A DNA stretch of 64,000 nucleotides from JAAYBF01 sp963716445 (GTDB lineage Bacteria; Actinomycetota; Thermoleophilia; Solirubrobacterales; Thermoleophilaceae), in contig OY970313.1 in the NCBI GenBank assembly GCA_963716445.1, forward strand, positions 1,922,001 through 1,986,000, written 5' to 3'. A program made the translations under genes and the position numbers. The notes under the pieces were generated by a model. The model did no database searches. It was not told the DNA's origin and worked only from the letters and a program-made list of their open reading frames with translations. The number at the start of each line of letters is the position of its first letter. The stretch's first letter is position 1. Positions 56,749 to 64,000 of the stretch are shown piece after piece.

Positions 56749-58773
56749 TCAGTCGCCCAGGAGGGCCAGCAGTCCCTGCTCGTCGAGGACCTCGGTGCCG
56801 AGCTTCTCGGCCTTCGCCAGCTTCGTGCCGGGGTCGGCCCCGGCGACGAGGTAGTCGGTCTTCTTCGAGACCGAGTTGGTGACCTTGCCGCCGGCGGCCT
56901 CGATGCGCTCGGTGGCCTCCTCGCGCGTCAGGTCCGGCAGCGTTCCGGTGAGGACCAGCGTCTTGCCCTTCAGTGGGCCCTCGGCCTCACCCGGGGCGGG
57001 GCCCTCCTCCTCCAGCCGTAGGCCGTGGGCGCGTAGCCGCTCGAGCAGCTCGCGCGTCGCCGGCTCGCTGAGCGTCTCAGCGATCTGCTTGGCGAGGATC
57101 GGGCCGATGCCGGGCACCTCCTCGATCTGCTCCGGCGCCGCGTCGAGCAGGGCGTCGATCGTGCGGAAGTGGCCGGTCAGCGCGCGTGCGTTGACGCCAC
57201 CGACCCCCTGGATGCCGAGGCCGAAGAGCACGCGGTGAAACGGCTGCCGCTTCGATCGCTGGACGGCTTGGACGAGGTTGCGCGCCGAGCCCTCGGCGAA
57301 GCGGTCGAGCTCGACCAGGCGGTCCTCGGTCAGGTCGTAGATCCCGGCGATGCCGTCGATCACACCCTCGCGCAGCAGCTGCAGCACGCGCTCCTCGCCG
57401 AGCCCCTCGATGTCCATCGCGCCGCGCGAGACGAACTGCTTGACCGTCTGGAACAGCTGGCCGGGACAGCCGGCGCGGTTCGGGCAGATCGTCCAGACCC
57501 CACCCTCGGGCTTGACCGTCTCTGTGCCGCAGGCGGGACAGCGCTCGGGCGGAGCCGGCGGCGGAGCCCTTCTCCTGCGCCTCTGGGCCTGCGGGGTCGG
57601 GGACACGACGCGCGGGATCACGTCGCCGGCGCGCGTGACGATCACCTCGTCGCCCTCGCGCACGTCCTTGCGGGCGATGTCCTCCTCGTTGTGGAGCGTC
57701 GCGAGCTTGACCGTCACGCCGCTCACCTGCACCGGCTCGAGCTCGGCGAACGGCACCATGTGACCGGTCCGGCCGACGTTCCAGACGACGCGCCGCAGCG
57801 TCGTGTTGACCGTCATCGGCGCGAACTTCCAGGCGATCGCCCCGCGCGGCTCGCGGCCGACGACACCGAGCTGGCGCTGGAGGGCGAGGTCGTCGACCTT
57901 GACCACCACGCCGTCGATCTCGAAGTCGAGGCCCTCGCGACGGTCCTCCCAGGCGCGACAGGCCGCGATCACCCGGTCGAGCGTGTCGTGGCGCTCGACG
58001 CCGTCGCTGACCGGGAAGCCGCGTGCGCGCAGCCACTCGAGCGAATCGAAGTGGGTCTCGAACTCGATCCCCTCCAGGGCGCCGATCGAGTACGCCCACA
58101 TCGCGAGCGGACGCGCGGCCGCGAGCGCCGGGTCGAGCTGGCGGATCGAGCCGGCGGCCGAGTTGCGCGGGTTGGCGAATGTCGGCTCGCCGGCGGCCGC
58201 GCGCTCCTCGTTGAGCCGCGCGAAGGCGGCCCGCGGCAGGTAGACCTCGCCGCGAACCTCGAGCAGCGCCGGCGCGTCGTCGATCCGCAGTGGGATCGTC
58301 TTGACGGTGCGCAGGTTCTGCGTCACGTCCTCCCCGACCTCGCCGTCCCCGCGCGTCGCGCCGCGGACCAGCACGCCGCCCTCGTAGAGCAGCGAGATCG
58401 CGAGGCCGTCGATCTTCGGCTCGGTGACGAACTGGATCTCGGCGGCCTCGACGCCAGCGCGCTCGAGGAAGCGATTCGAGCGCTCGAGCCAGGCGCGCAG
58501 CTCGTCCTCCGAGCGCGCGTTGGAGAGCGAGAGCATCGGCTGTCGGTGGGCGACCGGCTCGAAGCGCTGCAGCGGCGTCGCGCCGACGCGCTGCGAAGGG
58601 GAGTCGGGCGTGCGCAGCTGCGGGTGCTCGGCCTCGATCGCGCGCAGCTCGTCGAGCAGCGCGTCGTACTCGTCGTCGGCTATCTCCGGCTCGTCGAGCG
58701 AGTAGTAGAGCCGGTTGTGGTGCTCGACCTGCTTGCGCAGCTCGGCTGCGCGTGCTTCCGGCGGCGTGCTCAC
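56749..58773 (-). CDS. ligA: NAD-dependent DNA ligase LigA
   Basis: The 674-aa ligase joins nicks in replication and repair using NAD. It has the adenylation motif KIDG (TEPKIDGLAISLLYEG), ATRGDGEVGEDVTQNL, the zinc finger CPACGTETVKPEGG...CPNRAGCPGQL, tandem HhH repeats and a C-terminal BRCT domain (LKGKTLVLTGTLPDLTREEA). Length is normal. The GTG overlaps the surE stop (GTGA), so it is cotranscribed with surE. Confidence 0.97.
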   Translation of the reverse strand: MSTPPEARAAELRKQVEHHNRLYYSLDEPEIADDEYDALLDELRAIEAEHPQLRTPDSPSQRVGATPLQRFEPVAHRQPMLSLSNARSEDELRAWLERSNRFLERAGVEAAEIQFVTEPKIDGLAISLLYEGGVLVRGATRGDGEVGEDVTQNLRTVKTIPLRIDDAPALLEVRGEVYLPRAAFARLNEERAAAGEPTFANPRNSAAGSIRQLDPALAAARPLAMWAYSIGALEGIEFETHFDSLEWLRARGFPVSDGVERHDTLDRVIAACRAWEDRREGLDFEIDGVVVKVDDLALQRQLGVVGREPRGAIAWKFAPMTVNTTLRRVVWNVGRTGHMVPFAELEPVQVSGVTVKLATLHNEEDIARKDVREGDEVIVTRAGDVIPRVVSPTPQAQRRRRRAPPPAPPERCPACGTETVKPEGGVWTICPNRAGCPGQLFQTVKQFVSRGAMDIEGLGEERVLQLLREGVIDGIAGIYDLTEDRLVELDRFAEGSARNLVQAVQRSKRQPFHRVLFGLGIQGVGGVNARALTGHFRTIDALLDAAPEQIEEVPGIGPILAKQIAETLSEPATRELLERLRAHGLRLEEEGPAPGEAEGPLKGKTLVLTGTLPDLTREEATERIEAAGGKVTNSVSKKTDYLVAGADPGTKLAKAEKLGTEVLDEQGLLALLGD

Positions 58774-59588
58774 ACCTCTTTGGCGGCCGGGGCGAGCAGG
58801 CGGTCGAGGTCGAAGCCGGAGAGCGTCTCGACCGCGGCGCGGTCGGTCAAGTCGAAGTGCAGCGGCGTGACGGCGATGCGGCCGTCGGCGATCGCGGCGA
58901 AGTCGGTTCCCTCCTCGGGGTGGTAGCCCGGGCTCTCGCCGTAGATCCGGTAGCGGCGCCGGCCGCCCTCCTCCTCCGCCAGCTCGAGCGTGTCGCGGTA
59001 GATCCGCTTGCCGAGGCGGCAGGCGCGCGCACCGGCGATCTCGCCGGCCGGGCAGTTGACGTTGAGCAGCGTGCCCTCGGGCATCGGGACGTCCTGGAGC
59101 TCCTCGACGATCCGCGCCACGAACGACGCCGCGGGCGCGAAGTCCTCAGGCTCCCACGCGCGGCCCATGCGGAAGTCCATCGCGCCGTGGTCGGCCTGCT
59201 GCGAGACGGCGATCGCCGGCACCCCGAGCACGATGCCCTCGAGCGCCGCCGCCACCGTGCCGGAGTAGGTGATGTCGTCGCCGAGGTTCGAGCCGTGGTT
59301 GATGCCAGAGACGATCAGCTCCGGCTCGAACTCGATCAGGCCGAGCGCCGCGAAGCGGACGCAGTCGACCGGCGTGCCGTCGGTCGCATAGCCCACCGTG
59401 CCGTCGTCGAGGTCGATCTGGTCGACCCACAGCGGCGTGCGCGTGGTGATGCTGCGCGCCGTCGCGGAGCGGTTGGAGTCGGGCGCGATCACCGCGAGCT
59501 CGACGTCCGGGACCTCGAGCAGCGCCCGCCGCATCGCGTGCAGGCCGGTCGCCTGGATCCCGTCGTCGTTGGTCAGCAGCACCTTCAT
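58770..59588 (-). CDS. surE: 5'/3'-nucleotidase SurE
   Basis: The 272-aa metal-dependent phosphatase hydrolyses nucleoside 5'- and 3'-monophosphates. It starts MKVLLTNDDGIQATGL (metal-binding Asp pair) and has APDSNRSATARSIT and SGINHGSNLGDDITYSGTV (shown in part). It is often linked to stationary-phase survival. TATCCT lies 12 bases before the ATG, giving a very short leader at most. It is coupled to ligA. Confidence 0.95.
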   Translation of the reverse strand: MKVLLTNDDGIQATGLHAMRRALLEVPDVELAVIAPDSNRSATARSITTRTPLWVDQIDLDDGTVGYATDGTPVDCVRFAALGLIEFEPELIVSGINHGSNLGDDITYSGTVAAALEGIVLGVPAIAVSQQADHGAMDFRMGRAWEPEDFAPAASFVARIVEELQDVPMPEGTLLNVNCPAGEIAGARACRLGKRIYRDTLELAEEEGGRRRYRIYGESPGYHPEEGTDFAAIADGRIAVTPLHFDLTDRAAVETLSGFDLDRLLAPAAKEV

Positions 59589-59655
59589 CGGCAGCAACCG
59601 AGGATAGTGCTCGGCACGGAGCCGATGTGACCCCGGCGTTGCGCGATTCCGCCCG

Positions 59656-60399
59656 TCAGGGCCCGACTCCGCCCACGCCGCCGTAGCGGACGGCCTCCAG
59701 GTACAGGCCATGCGCATGCGCCGTGTCGCCGGCCTCGCGCCGTGGGCGGCCCTCCAGCAGCGCGCCGAAGCCCTCGACGGTCCTGTGGCCCCCGGCGACG
59801 CCGAGCATCGTCCCGACCAGCGTGCGCACCATGTGTCGCATGAACGTGTCGGCCTCGATCCAGAACGCCAGCACACCGCCCTCCTCGCTCGCCCACTCCG
59901 CCCGCACGACGTCGCGCTCGAAGCGCCGGTGGTACCCGTCGGTCGGCGTGAAGGCCGTGAAGTCGTGCCGCCCGGGCAGCAGCGCGGCACAGGCGTCGAG
60001 CGCCCCGCGCTCGACCGGATAGCGCCAGTGCAGCGCCCTCCCCCGCTCCAACGGCCGCTCCACCTTCCCCGCCAGCACCCGATACCGGTAGACCCGCCCG
60101 GTCGCATCCCGTCGCGCATCGAACCCCTCCGGTGCCGCCACGCTCTCCAGCACCCTGACGTCCGGCGGCAGCGCCGCGTTGATCCGCTCGCGCGGCAGCG
60201 GATCGCCCGCATGCGACGCGACCTGCCCACGCGCATGCACCCCCGCGTCCGTCCGCCCGGCGACTGTCAACACCACCGGCTCACCGGCGTGCCTGGCCAG
60301 CGCCCCCTCCAGCACCTCCTGCACCGTCCGCTGGCCCAGCTGGGTCGCCCAGCCCGCGAACCCTCCGCCGTCGTACTCCAGCAGCAGTCGTGCCGTCAT
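59656..60399 (-). CDS. truA: tRNA pseudouridine synthase A
   Basis: The 247-aa enzyme makes pseudouridine at tRNA positions 38-40. The catalytic Asp51 is in GRTDAGVHA; YDGGGFAGWATQ, DVRVLESVAAPEGFDAR and DTFMRHMVRTLVGTML are the usual motifs. In many bacteria truA follows rplQ; here it is further on, after the methyltransferase and phosphoesterase genes. Confidence 0.95.
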   Translation of the reverse strand: MTARLLLEYDGGGFAGWATQLGQRTVQEVLEGALARHAGEPVVLTVAGRTDAGVHARGQVASHAGDPLPRERINAALPPDVRVLESVAAPEGFDARRDATGRVYRYRVLAGKVERPLERGRALHWRYPVERGALDACAALLPGRHDFTAFTPTDGYHRRFERDVVRAEWASEEGGVLAFWIEADTFMRHMVRTLVGTMLGVAGGHRTVEGFGALLEGRPRREAGDTAHAHGLYLEAVRYGGVGGVGP

Positions 60400-60421
60400 C
60401 CGGGTGCTTAGCCCCCGACGG

Positions 60422-61225
60422 CTAGCCGCGCTTGCGCGCGACGATCAGCAGGTACTCGGCATCGACCGAGAAGGGGCCGTCGCCACCCGCCCAGCCGCGC
60501 ACCAGCTCGAGGTAGTCACCGCGCATCTGGGCGTAGAGCTCAGGCGGCATCTGTTCCTTGGCCGCCGCCTGCATCGGCGCATGACGCTCCAAGTGGGCGA
60601 CGAACGCCTCCGGCGAGTCGCCGGCCCAGGGCAGCGACCGGCGCTCCATCTCGATCGAGTTCGCCAGCTCGCCGAAGCGCTCGCGCACTACGTCCTCGTC
60701 GCCCCAAAGCTCATGGCTGGGCGCGTCCGACGGCGGGGCGTACTCGCGCCCGATCGCGAACATCTGCTGCGAGATCCCGCCCGGCACCCAAGCCACCAGC
60801 CCGACGGTGTTCCCGGGCCGCACGACGCGGAACAACTCCTGAGCGACCAGGTCCGGCCGCGGCGCCATCACGGCGCCGAAGACCGACCCCACGCACTCGA
60901 AGCGCCCGTCCTCGAACGGCAGGTCCTCCGCATCCGCCTCGACCCACTCGACGTCGTAGCCCTCGGCCTCCGACCGCGCCCTCCCCCGCTCGACCATCCC
61001 CGGCGATATGTCCGACGCCACGACGCTCGCACCCTCAAACGCGCACGCCAAGGCGAAGTTCCCGTCCCCAGCCGCCACGTCGAGCACCTCCTGCCCCGCA
61101 CCCACGGCACAGGCGTCACAGAGCGCCTGGGCGGCGGGCCGCAGGACCTCCGACAGCCCCGAGTAGTCGCCCTTGGCCCAGCCCTCCCGGGCCCCCTGCT
61201 TGATCCGCTCGACGTCCACGCTCAC
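60422..61225 (-). CDS. Class I SAM-dependent methyltransferase
   Basis: The 267-aa enzyme has the SAM motif VLDVAAGDGNFALACAFEGA, an acidic loop SDISPGMVERG and EADAEDLPFEDGRFECVGS. It belongs to the ubiE/COQ5-like methyltransferase group; the substrate is unknown. The start at GTG 61225 overlaps the phosphoesterase stop (GTGA). It is part of the small group between rplQ and truA. Confidence 0.85.
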   Translation of the reverse strand: MSVDVERIKQGAREGWAKGDYSGLSEVLRPAAQALCDACAVGAGQEVLDVAAGDGNFALACAFEGASVVASDISPGMVERGRARSEAEGYDVEWVEADAEDLPFEDGRFECVGSVFGAVMAPRPDLVAQELFRVVRPGNTVGLVAWVPGGISQQMFAIGREYAPPSDAPSHELWGDEDVVRERFGELANSIEMERRSLPWAGDSPEAFVAHLERHAPMQAAAKEQMPPELYAQMRGDYLELVRGWAGGDGPFSVDAEYLLIVARKRG

Positions 61226-61803
61226 AACTCCAGCACGAACCCGTCCGGCCCCAGGTTGCGCACCAGCGCCTCCCCGATCCGCGACTCGCTCGTCCACTCC
61301 TCGTGGATGTGCCCGCACAGCACCGCCCGCGCCCGCTTCTCCTCCGCCGCCCGCAGCACCGCCTCGCTGCCGAATCCCTTGTCCACGTGCCCCTTCGGCG
61401 GCGAATGGCTCAGCAACACCGCCCCCTCCGGCATCCCAGCCAGCATCTTCGTCGCCTCCTCGTCGGTCAGATCGAAGCTCCAATCCCACGGCGTCGTCGG
61501 AATCCCGGCCCCGATCCCGAAGAACGAGACGCCGTCCACCTCCGCGCCCTCGCCGTGCAGGACCGACACGCCATCCCATCCGGCGGTCGCGGCCCGCAAC
61601 GCATCCACCGTCTCGTTGTTTCCCGGCACCAGCAGCAGCGGCGCCTCGATCCCCCTCAACGGCCCGACGGTCCACTCCAGTCCCTCGTGCACGCTCGCGA
61701 AGTCCCCAACGCCGGCGACCAAGTCGACGTCGCGGGCCCGAGCGACCAGGGCCTCGACCGCCCCAAGGTCGCAATGCACGTCAGAGAACGCCAACACCCT
61801 CAT
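61222..61803 (-). CDS. Calcineurin-like metallophosphoesterase
   Basis: The 193-aa phosphoesterase has the metal-binding motifs FSDVHCDLGAV (DxH), GVGDF, PGNNE, LSHSPPKG and CGHIHEEW. Only the first glycine-rich GD box is slightly altered (GVGDFAS). It hydrolyses phosphoester bonds in an unknown substrate. A TACGCT box lies 8 bases before the ATG, suggesting a leaderless transcript. Confidence 0.85.
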   Translation of the reverse strand: MRVLAFSDVHCDLGAVEALVARARDVDLVAGVGDFASVHEGLEWTVGPLRGIEAPLLLVPGNNETVDALRAATAGWDGVSVLHGEGAEVDGVSFFGIGAGIPTTPWDWSFDLTDEEATKMLAGMPEGAVLLSHSPPKGHVDKGFGSEAVLRAAEEKRARAVLCGHIHEEWTSESRIGEALVRNLGPDGFVLEL

Positions 61804-61811
61804 AGGACGCC

Positions 61812-61817
61812 AGCGTA
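61812..61817 (-). promoter_or_regulatory. -10 box (TACGCT) for leaderless phosphoesterase gene
   Basis: Reading the minus strand, TACGCT lies 8 bases before the ATG at 61803. It would drive the phosphoesterase and methyltransferase genes separately from the alpha operon. Confidence 0.4.
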
Positions 61818-61836
61818 CCTCGCGCGCAGGAAATCC

Positions 61837-62190
61837 CTAGACCAGCTCGAGCACGACCATCTCGGTCGCGTCCGACTTCCTCGGACCCAACTTCGAGATG
61901 CGCAGATACCCGCCAGGCCGCTCCGCATACCGGGGGGCGAGCTCCTCGAACAGCTTGTACACGACGCCCTTGTCCTGTCCCAGCCGCGACATCGCAAGCC
62001 GCCGCGAATGCGGATCGCCCTTCTTCGCGAGCGTGATCAGCCGCTCCAGCTCAGGCTTGACCGCCTTCGCCTTCGCCTGGCTCGTCTTGATCCGCTCGTG
62101 GTCGATGATCTCCCGCGAGAGGTTCATCAGCAGCGCCTTGCGGTGCGCCGAGTCCCGGCTGAGCTTTCCCTTTTGCTTCTGATGGCGCAT
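61837..62190 (-). CDS. rplQ: 50S ribosomal protein L17
   Basis: The 117-aa protein starts MRHQKQKGKLSRDSAHRKAL, a diagnostic L17 N-terminus, and contains NLSREIIDHERIKTS. It is the last gene of the alpha operon, 30 bases after rpoA. The TACACT 13 bases upstream could be a secondary -10 but cotranscription with rpoA is more likely. Confidence 0.97.
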   Translation of the reverse strand: MRHQKQKGKLSRDSAHRKALLMNLSREIIDHERIKTSQAKAKAVKPELERLITLAKKGDPHSRRLAMSRLGQDKGVVYKLFEELAPRYAERPGGYLRISKLGPRKSDATEMVVLELV

Positions 62191-62220
62191 GGCGAACCCA
62201 GGCAGTGTAAGCGCTTGAAT

Positions 62221-63204
62221 CTATGCCCGCAGACCTAAGCCGCGCGCCTCGAGGGTCTCCTTGACCTCCTCGATCGACTTGCGGCCGAAGTTCGGGATCG
62301 CGTTGAGCTCCGACTCGGACTTCTGGACGAGGTCGCCCACCGTCTGCACGCCGGCGCGCTTGAGGCAGTTGTACGAGCGCACGCCCAGCTCGAGCTCCTC
62401 GATCAGGATGTCGTCCATCCCGTCGCCGCCGGAGAGACCGCCGCCGCCGTTGCCGAGGTCGGCGTTGCCGAGCGCCGCGGCGCCGACGAGCTGGGCCCCG
62501 GCCTCGCGCAGCGCCTCGACCCGCTCCGGCTCGCTGAAGATCGCGAGGTACTTGATCAGCGTCTCGGCGGCCTCGCGCAGCGAGGCGTGCGGGTCGATCG
62601 AGCCGTCGGTCTCGATGTCGAGCGTGAGCTTGTCGTAGTCGGTGCGCTGACCGACACGCGCCGACTCGACCGAGTAGGCGACACGCTTGACGGGCGAGAA
62701 GATCGAGTCGATCGGGATCACGCCGATCGGCTGCTCGGGCGTCTTGTTGTCCTCCGCCGGCGAGTAGCCGCGGCCGTGGCCGATCGTCAGGTAGACCTCG
62801 AGCTTGGTCTTCTTCTCGAGCGTCGCGATGTGCGTCTGGGGGTTGAGGATCTCGACGCCGGACGGCAGATCGATGTCACCGGCGGTGATCTCGCCGGGGC
62901 CGGTCACGACGAGCGGAGCCTCGATCTCGGAGGCGTCCGAGTGCATGCGGCAGACGATCTCCTTGAGGTTCAGGACGATGTCGGTGACGTCCTCCTTGAC
63001 TCCGGGGATCGTCGAGAACTCGTGCGCGACGCCCTCGATGCGGACGCTCGTCACGGCGGCGCCCGTGAGCGACGAGAGCAGCACGCGTCGCAGCGAGTTG
63101 CCGAAGGTGTAGCCAAAGCCGCGGTCGAGCGGCTCGATCGTGAACGTCCCGCGCGTGTCGGTGACGGTCTCGGCGGAGATCTGGGGGGTCTGGAACTCGA
63201 TCAT
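62221..63204 (-). CDS. rpoA: RNA polymerase alpha subunit
   Basis: The 327-aa subunit has the N-terminal dimerisation domain (FTIEPLDRGFGYTFGNSLRRVLLSSLTG in part), a glycine-rich linker near residue 240 and the C-terminal domain (LGVRSYNCLKRAGVQTVGDLVQ, NFGRKSIEEVKE) that contacts UP elements and activators. Length is normal for an actinobacterium. It belongs to the alpha operon with rpsD and rplQ. Confidence 0.98.
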   Translation of the reverse strand: MIEFQTPQISAETVTDTRGTFTIEPLDRGFGYTFGNSLRRVLLSSLTGAAVTSVRIEGVAHEFSTIPGVKEDVTDIVLNLKEIVCRMHSDASEIEAPLVVTGPGEITAGDIDLPSGVEILNPQTHIATLEKKTKLEVYLTIGHGRGYSPAEDNKTPEQPIGVIPIDSIFSPVKRVAYSVESARVGQRTDYDKLTLDIETDGSIDPHASLREAAETLIKYLAIFSEPERVEALREAGAQLVGAAALGNADLGNGGGGLSGGDGMDDILIEELELGVRSYNCLKRAGVQTVGDLVQKSESELNAIPNFGRKSIEEVKETLEARGLGLRA

Positions 63205-63270
63205 TGGGCGGTGTCCTTCGCGTTGGTGCGCACACGAACCGCCGGCGGGCGTCGCGCGCGGCTTGGACTT

Positions 63271-63891
63271 CTACTTCGAGTAAAGCTCGACGATGAGCTG
63301 CTCTTGGACCGGCACGGCGATCTCGTCGCGCTCCGGCCGTCGGAGAACCTTGGCGGTCAGGCCGTCGTGGTCGGCCTGGAGCCAGGCTGGGACCACGGAG
63401 ACCAGCTCCGTGGCGTCCCGGATCATCTGGTCGGCCTTGAAGCCGGGGGCCAGCGTGATCACGTCGTCGGGACGCACTTGGTACGAGGGGATGTCGAGTC
63501 GCCGGCCGTTGACCATCCAGTGGCCGTGCCGGACGAGCTGACGCGCTTGGCGACGCGAGGACGCGAAGCCGAGGCGGACGAGGACGTTGTCGAGGCGGCA
63601 CTCGAGGATCCGCAGCAGGTTCTCGCCGGTCACGCCCTCCTGGCGCGACGCGCGGTCGTAGTACCCGCGGAACTGCTTCTCGAGGACGCCGTAGTAGCGG
63701 CGCGCCTTCTGCTTCTCACGCAGCTGGACGCGGTACTCCGACTGGCGCGGACGGCCGCGGCCGTGGTCGCCGGGCGGGTAGTTGCGCCGCTCGATGCCGC
63801 ACTTGTCGGTGAGGCAGCGCTCGCCCTTGAGGAAGAGCTTAGTCCCCTCGCGGCGGCACTGCTTGCACTGCGCTCCGGTGTCGCGAGCCAT
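63271..63891 (-). CDS. rpsD: 30S ribosomal protein S4
   Basis: The 206-aa primary rRNA-binding protein of the 30S subunit has a zinc-type N-terminus (CKQCRREGTKLFLKGERCLTDKC in part), the core RQARQLVRHGHWMVNGRRLDIPSY (S4 domain, in part) and a conserved C-terminus. The paired Cys motifs place it among the zinc-containing S4 forms. It also represses the alpha operon in E. coli. Confidence 0.98.
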   Translation of the reverse strand: MARDTGAQCKQCRREGTKLFLKGERCLTDKCGIERRNYPPGDHGRGRPRQSEYRVQLREKQKARRYYGVLEKQFRGYYDRASRQEGVTGENLLRILECRLDNVLVRLGFASSRRQARQLVRHGHWMVNGRRLDIPSYQVRPDDVITLAPGFKADQMIRDATELVSVVPAWLQADHDGLTAKVLRRPERDEIAVPVQEQLIVELYSK

Positions 63892-63893
63892 CG

Positions 63894-64000
63894 TCAGACC
63901 CTCCGCCGCTTGCGTGGGCGGCAGCCGTTGTGGGCCTGCGGGCTTACGTCGCGGATTCCGGTGACCTCGAGGCCGGCGGCCTGGAGCGAGCGGATCGCGG
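63894..64000 (-). CDS. rpsK: 30S ribosomal protein S11, 3' end only
   Basis: The last 34 codons are present: SLQAAGLEVTGIRDVSPQAH then NGCRPRKRRRV, the highly conserved C-terminus of S11. The stop lies 2 bases before the rpsD start. The rest of the gene is outside the window. Confidence 0.93.
   Translation of the reverse strand, partial: AIRSLQAAGLEVTGIRDVSPQAHNGCRPRKRRRV

Noticed and set aside
1..64000. CRISPR array, prophage, rRNA operon, toxin-antitoxin or defence island
   Set aside because: No regular repeats, phage structural genes, rRNA or known defence genes were seen on either strand.

Overview
This window looks like chromosomal DNA of a high-GC actinomycete. The proteins suggest a deep-branching actinobacterium such as Thermoleophilia/Solirubrobacterales: an actinobacterial pair of ArsA/Get3-like ATPases, EgtB-EgtD for ergothioneine, a UdgX-type uracil-DNA glycosylase, a SigB/F-type sigma factor and a short vegetative sigma factor. 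The lineage is inferred and was not tested. Genes are densely packed, with many 4-base ATGA/GTGA stop-start overlaps. Many first genes have a TANNNT box 6 to 8 bases before the start codon, which suggests leaderless mRNAs.

Layout. 1-5.8 kb: ftsZ (cut by the window edge, with a long N-terminal extension) coupled to a parA-like gene, divergent from the two ArsA/Get3-like ATPases; then an unknown 491-aa protein and an HxlR regulator. 5.8-12.8 kb: a secreted SpoIVB-S55-like protein, pilT, rpoD with a promoter and hairpin leader, a GGDEF protein, a hypothetical protein and glpX. 12.8-15.1 kb: egtB-egtD. 15.1-31.1 kb: metabolic genes (two thiolases, several SDRs, quinone oxidoreductase, type III polyketide synthase, sulfotransferase, alcohol and aldehyde dehydrogenases, PQQ-type sugar dehydrogenase) and an intact IS630-type element, then tRNA-Pro(CGG). 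31.3-33.2 kb: an anti-sigma-like ATPase and a glycosyltransferase.

33.1-43.4 kb is the most distinctive region. It is a translationally coupled minus-strand operon with a divergent partner. It encodes heptose biosynthesis (GmhA, HldE and a GmhB-like domain fused to a glycosyltransferase), two family-9 (heptosyltransferase-type) glycosyltransferases, two further glycosyltransferases, an SDR and a carbamoyltransferase. Together they could make ADP-heptose and build a heptose-containing, possibly carbamoylated surface glycan in an organism not expected to have lipopolysaccharide.

43.3-64 kb: small membrane proteins, UdgX, an NAD-dependent epimerase, a SigB/F-type sigma factor, topoisomerase IB, a Nif3-like protein, acyl-CoA synthetase, a HisC-like aminotransferase, a patatin, a PBP4-type carboxypeptidase, ligA-surE, truA, a methyltransferase and a phosphoesterase. 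The window ends in the ribosomal alpha operon (rplQ, rpoA, rpsD, partial rpsK).

No CRISPR array, prophage or rRNA was seen. No gene-free stretch exceeds 300 bases.
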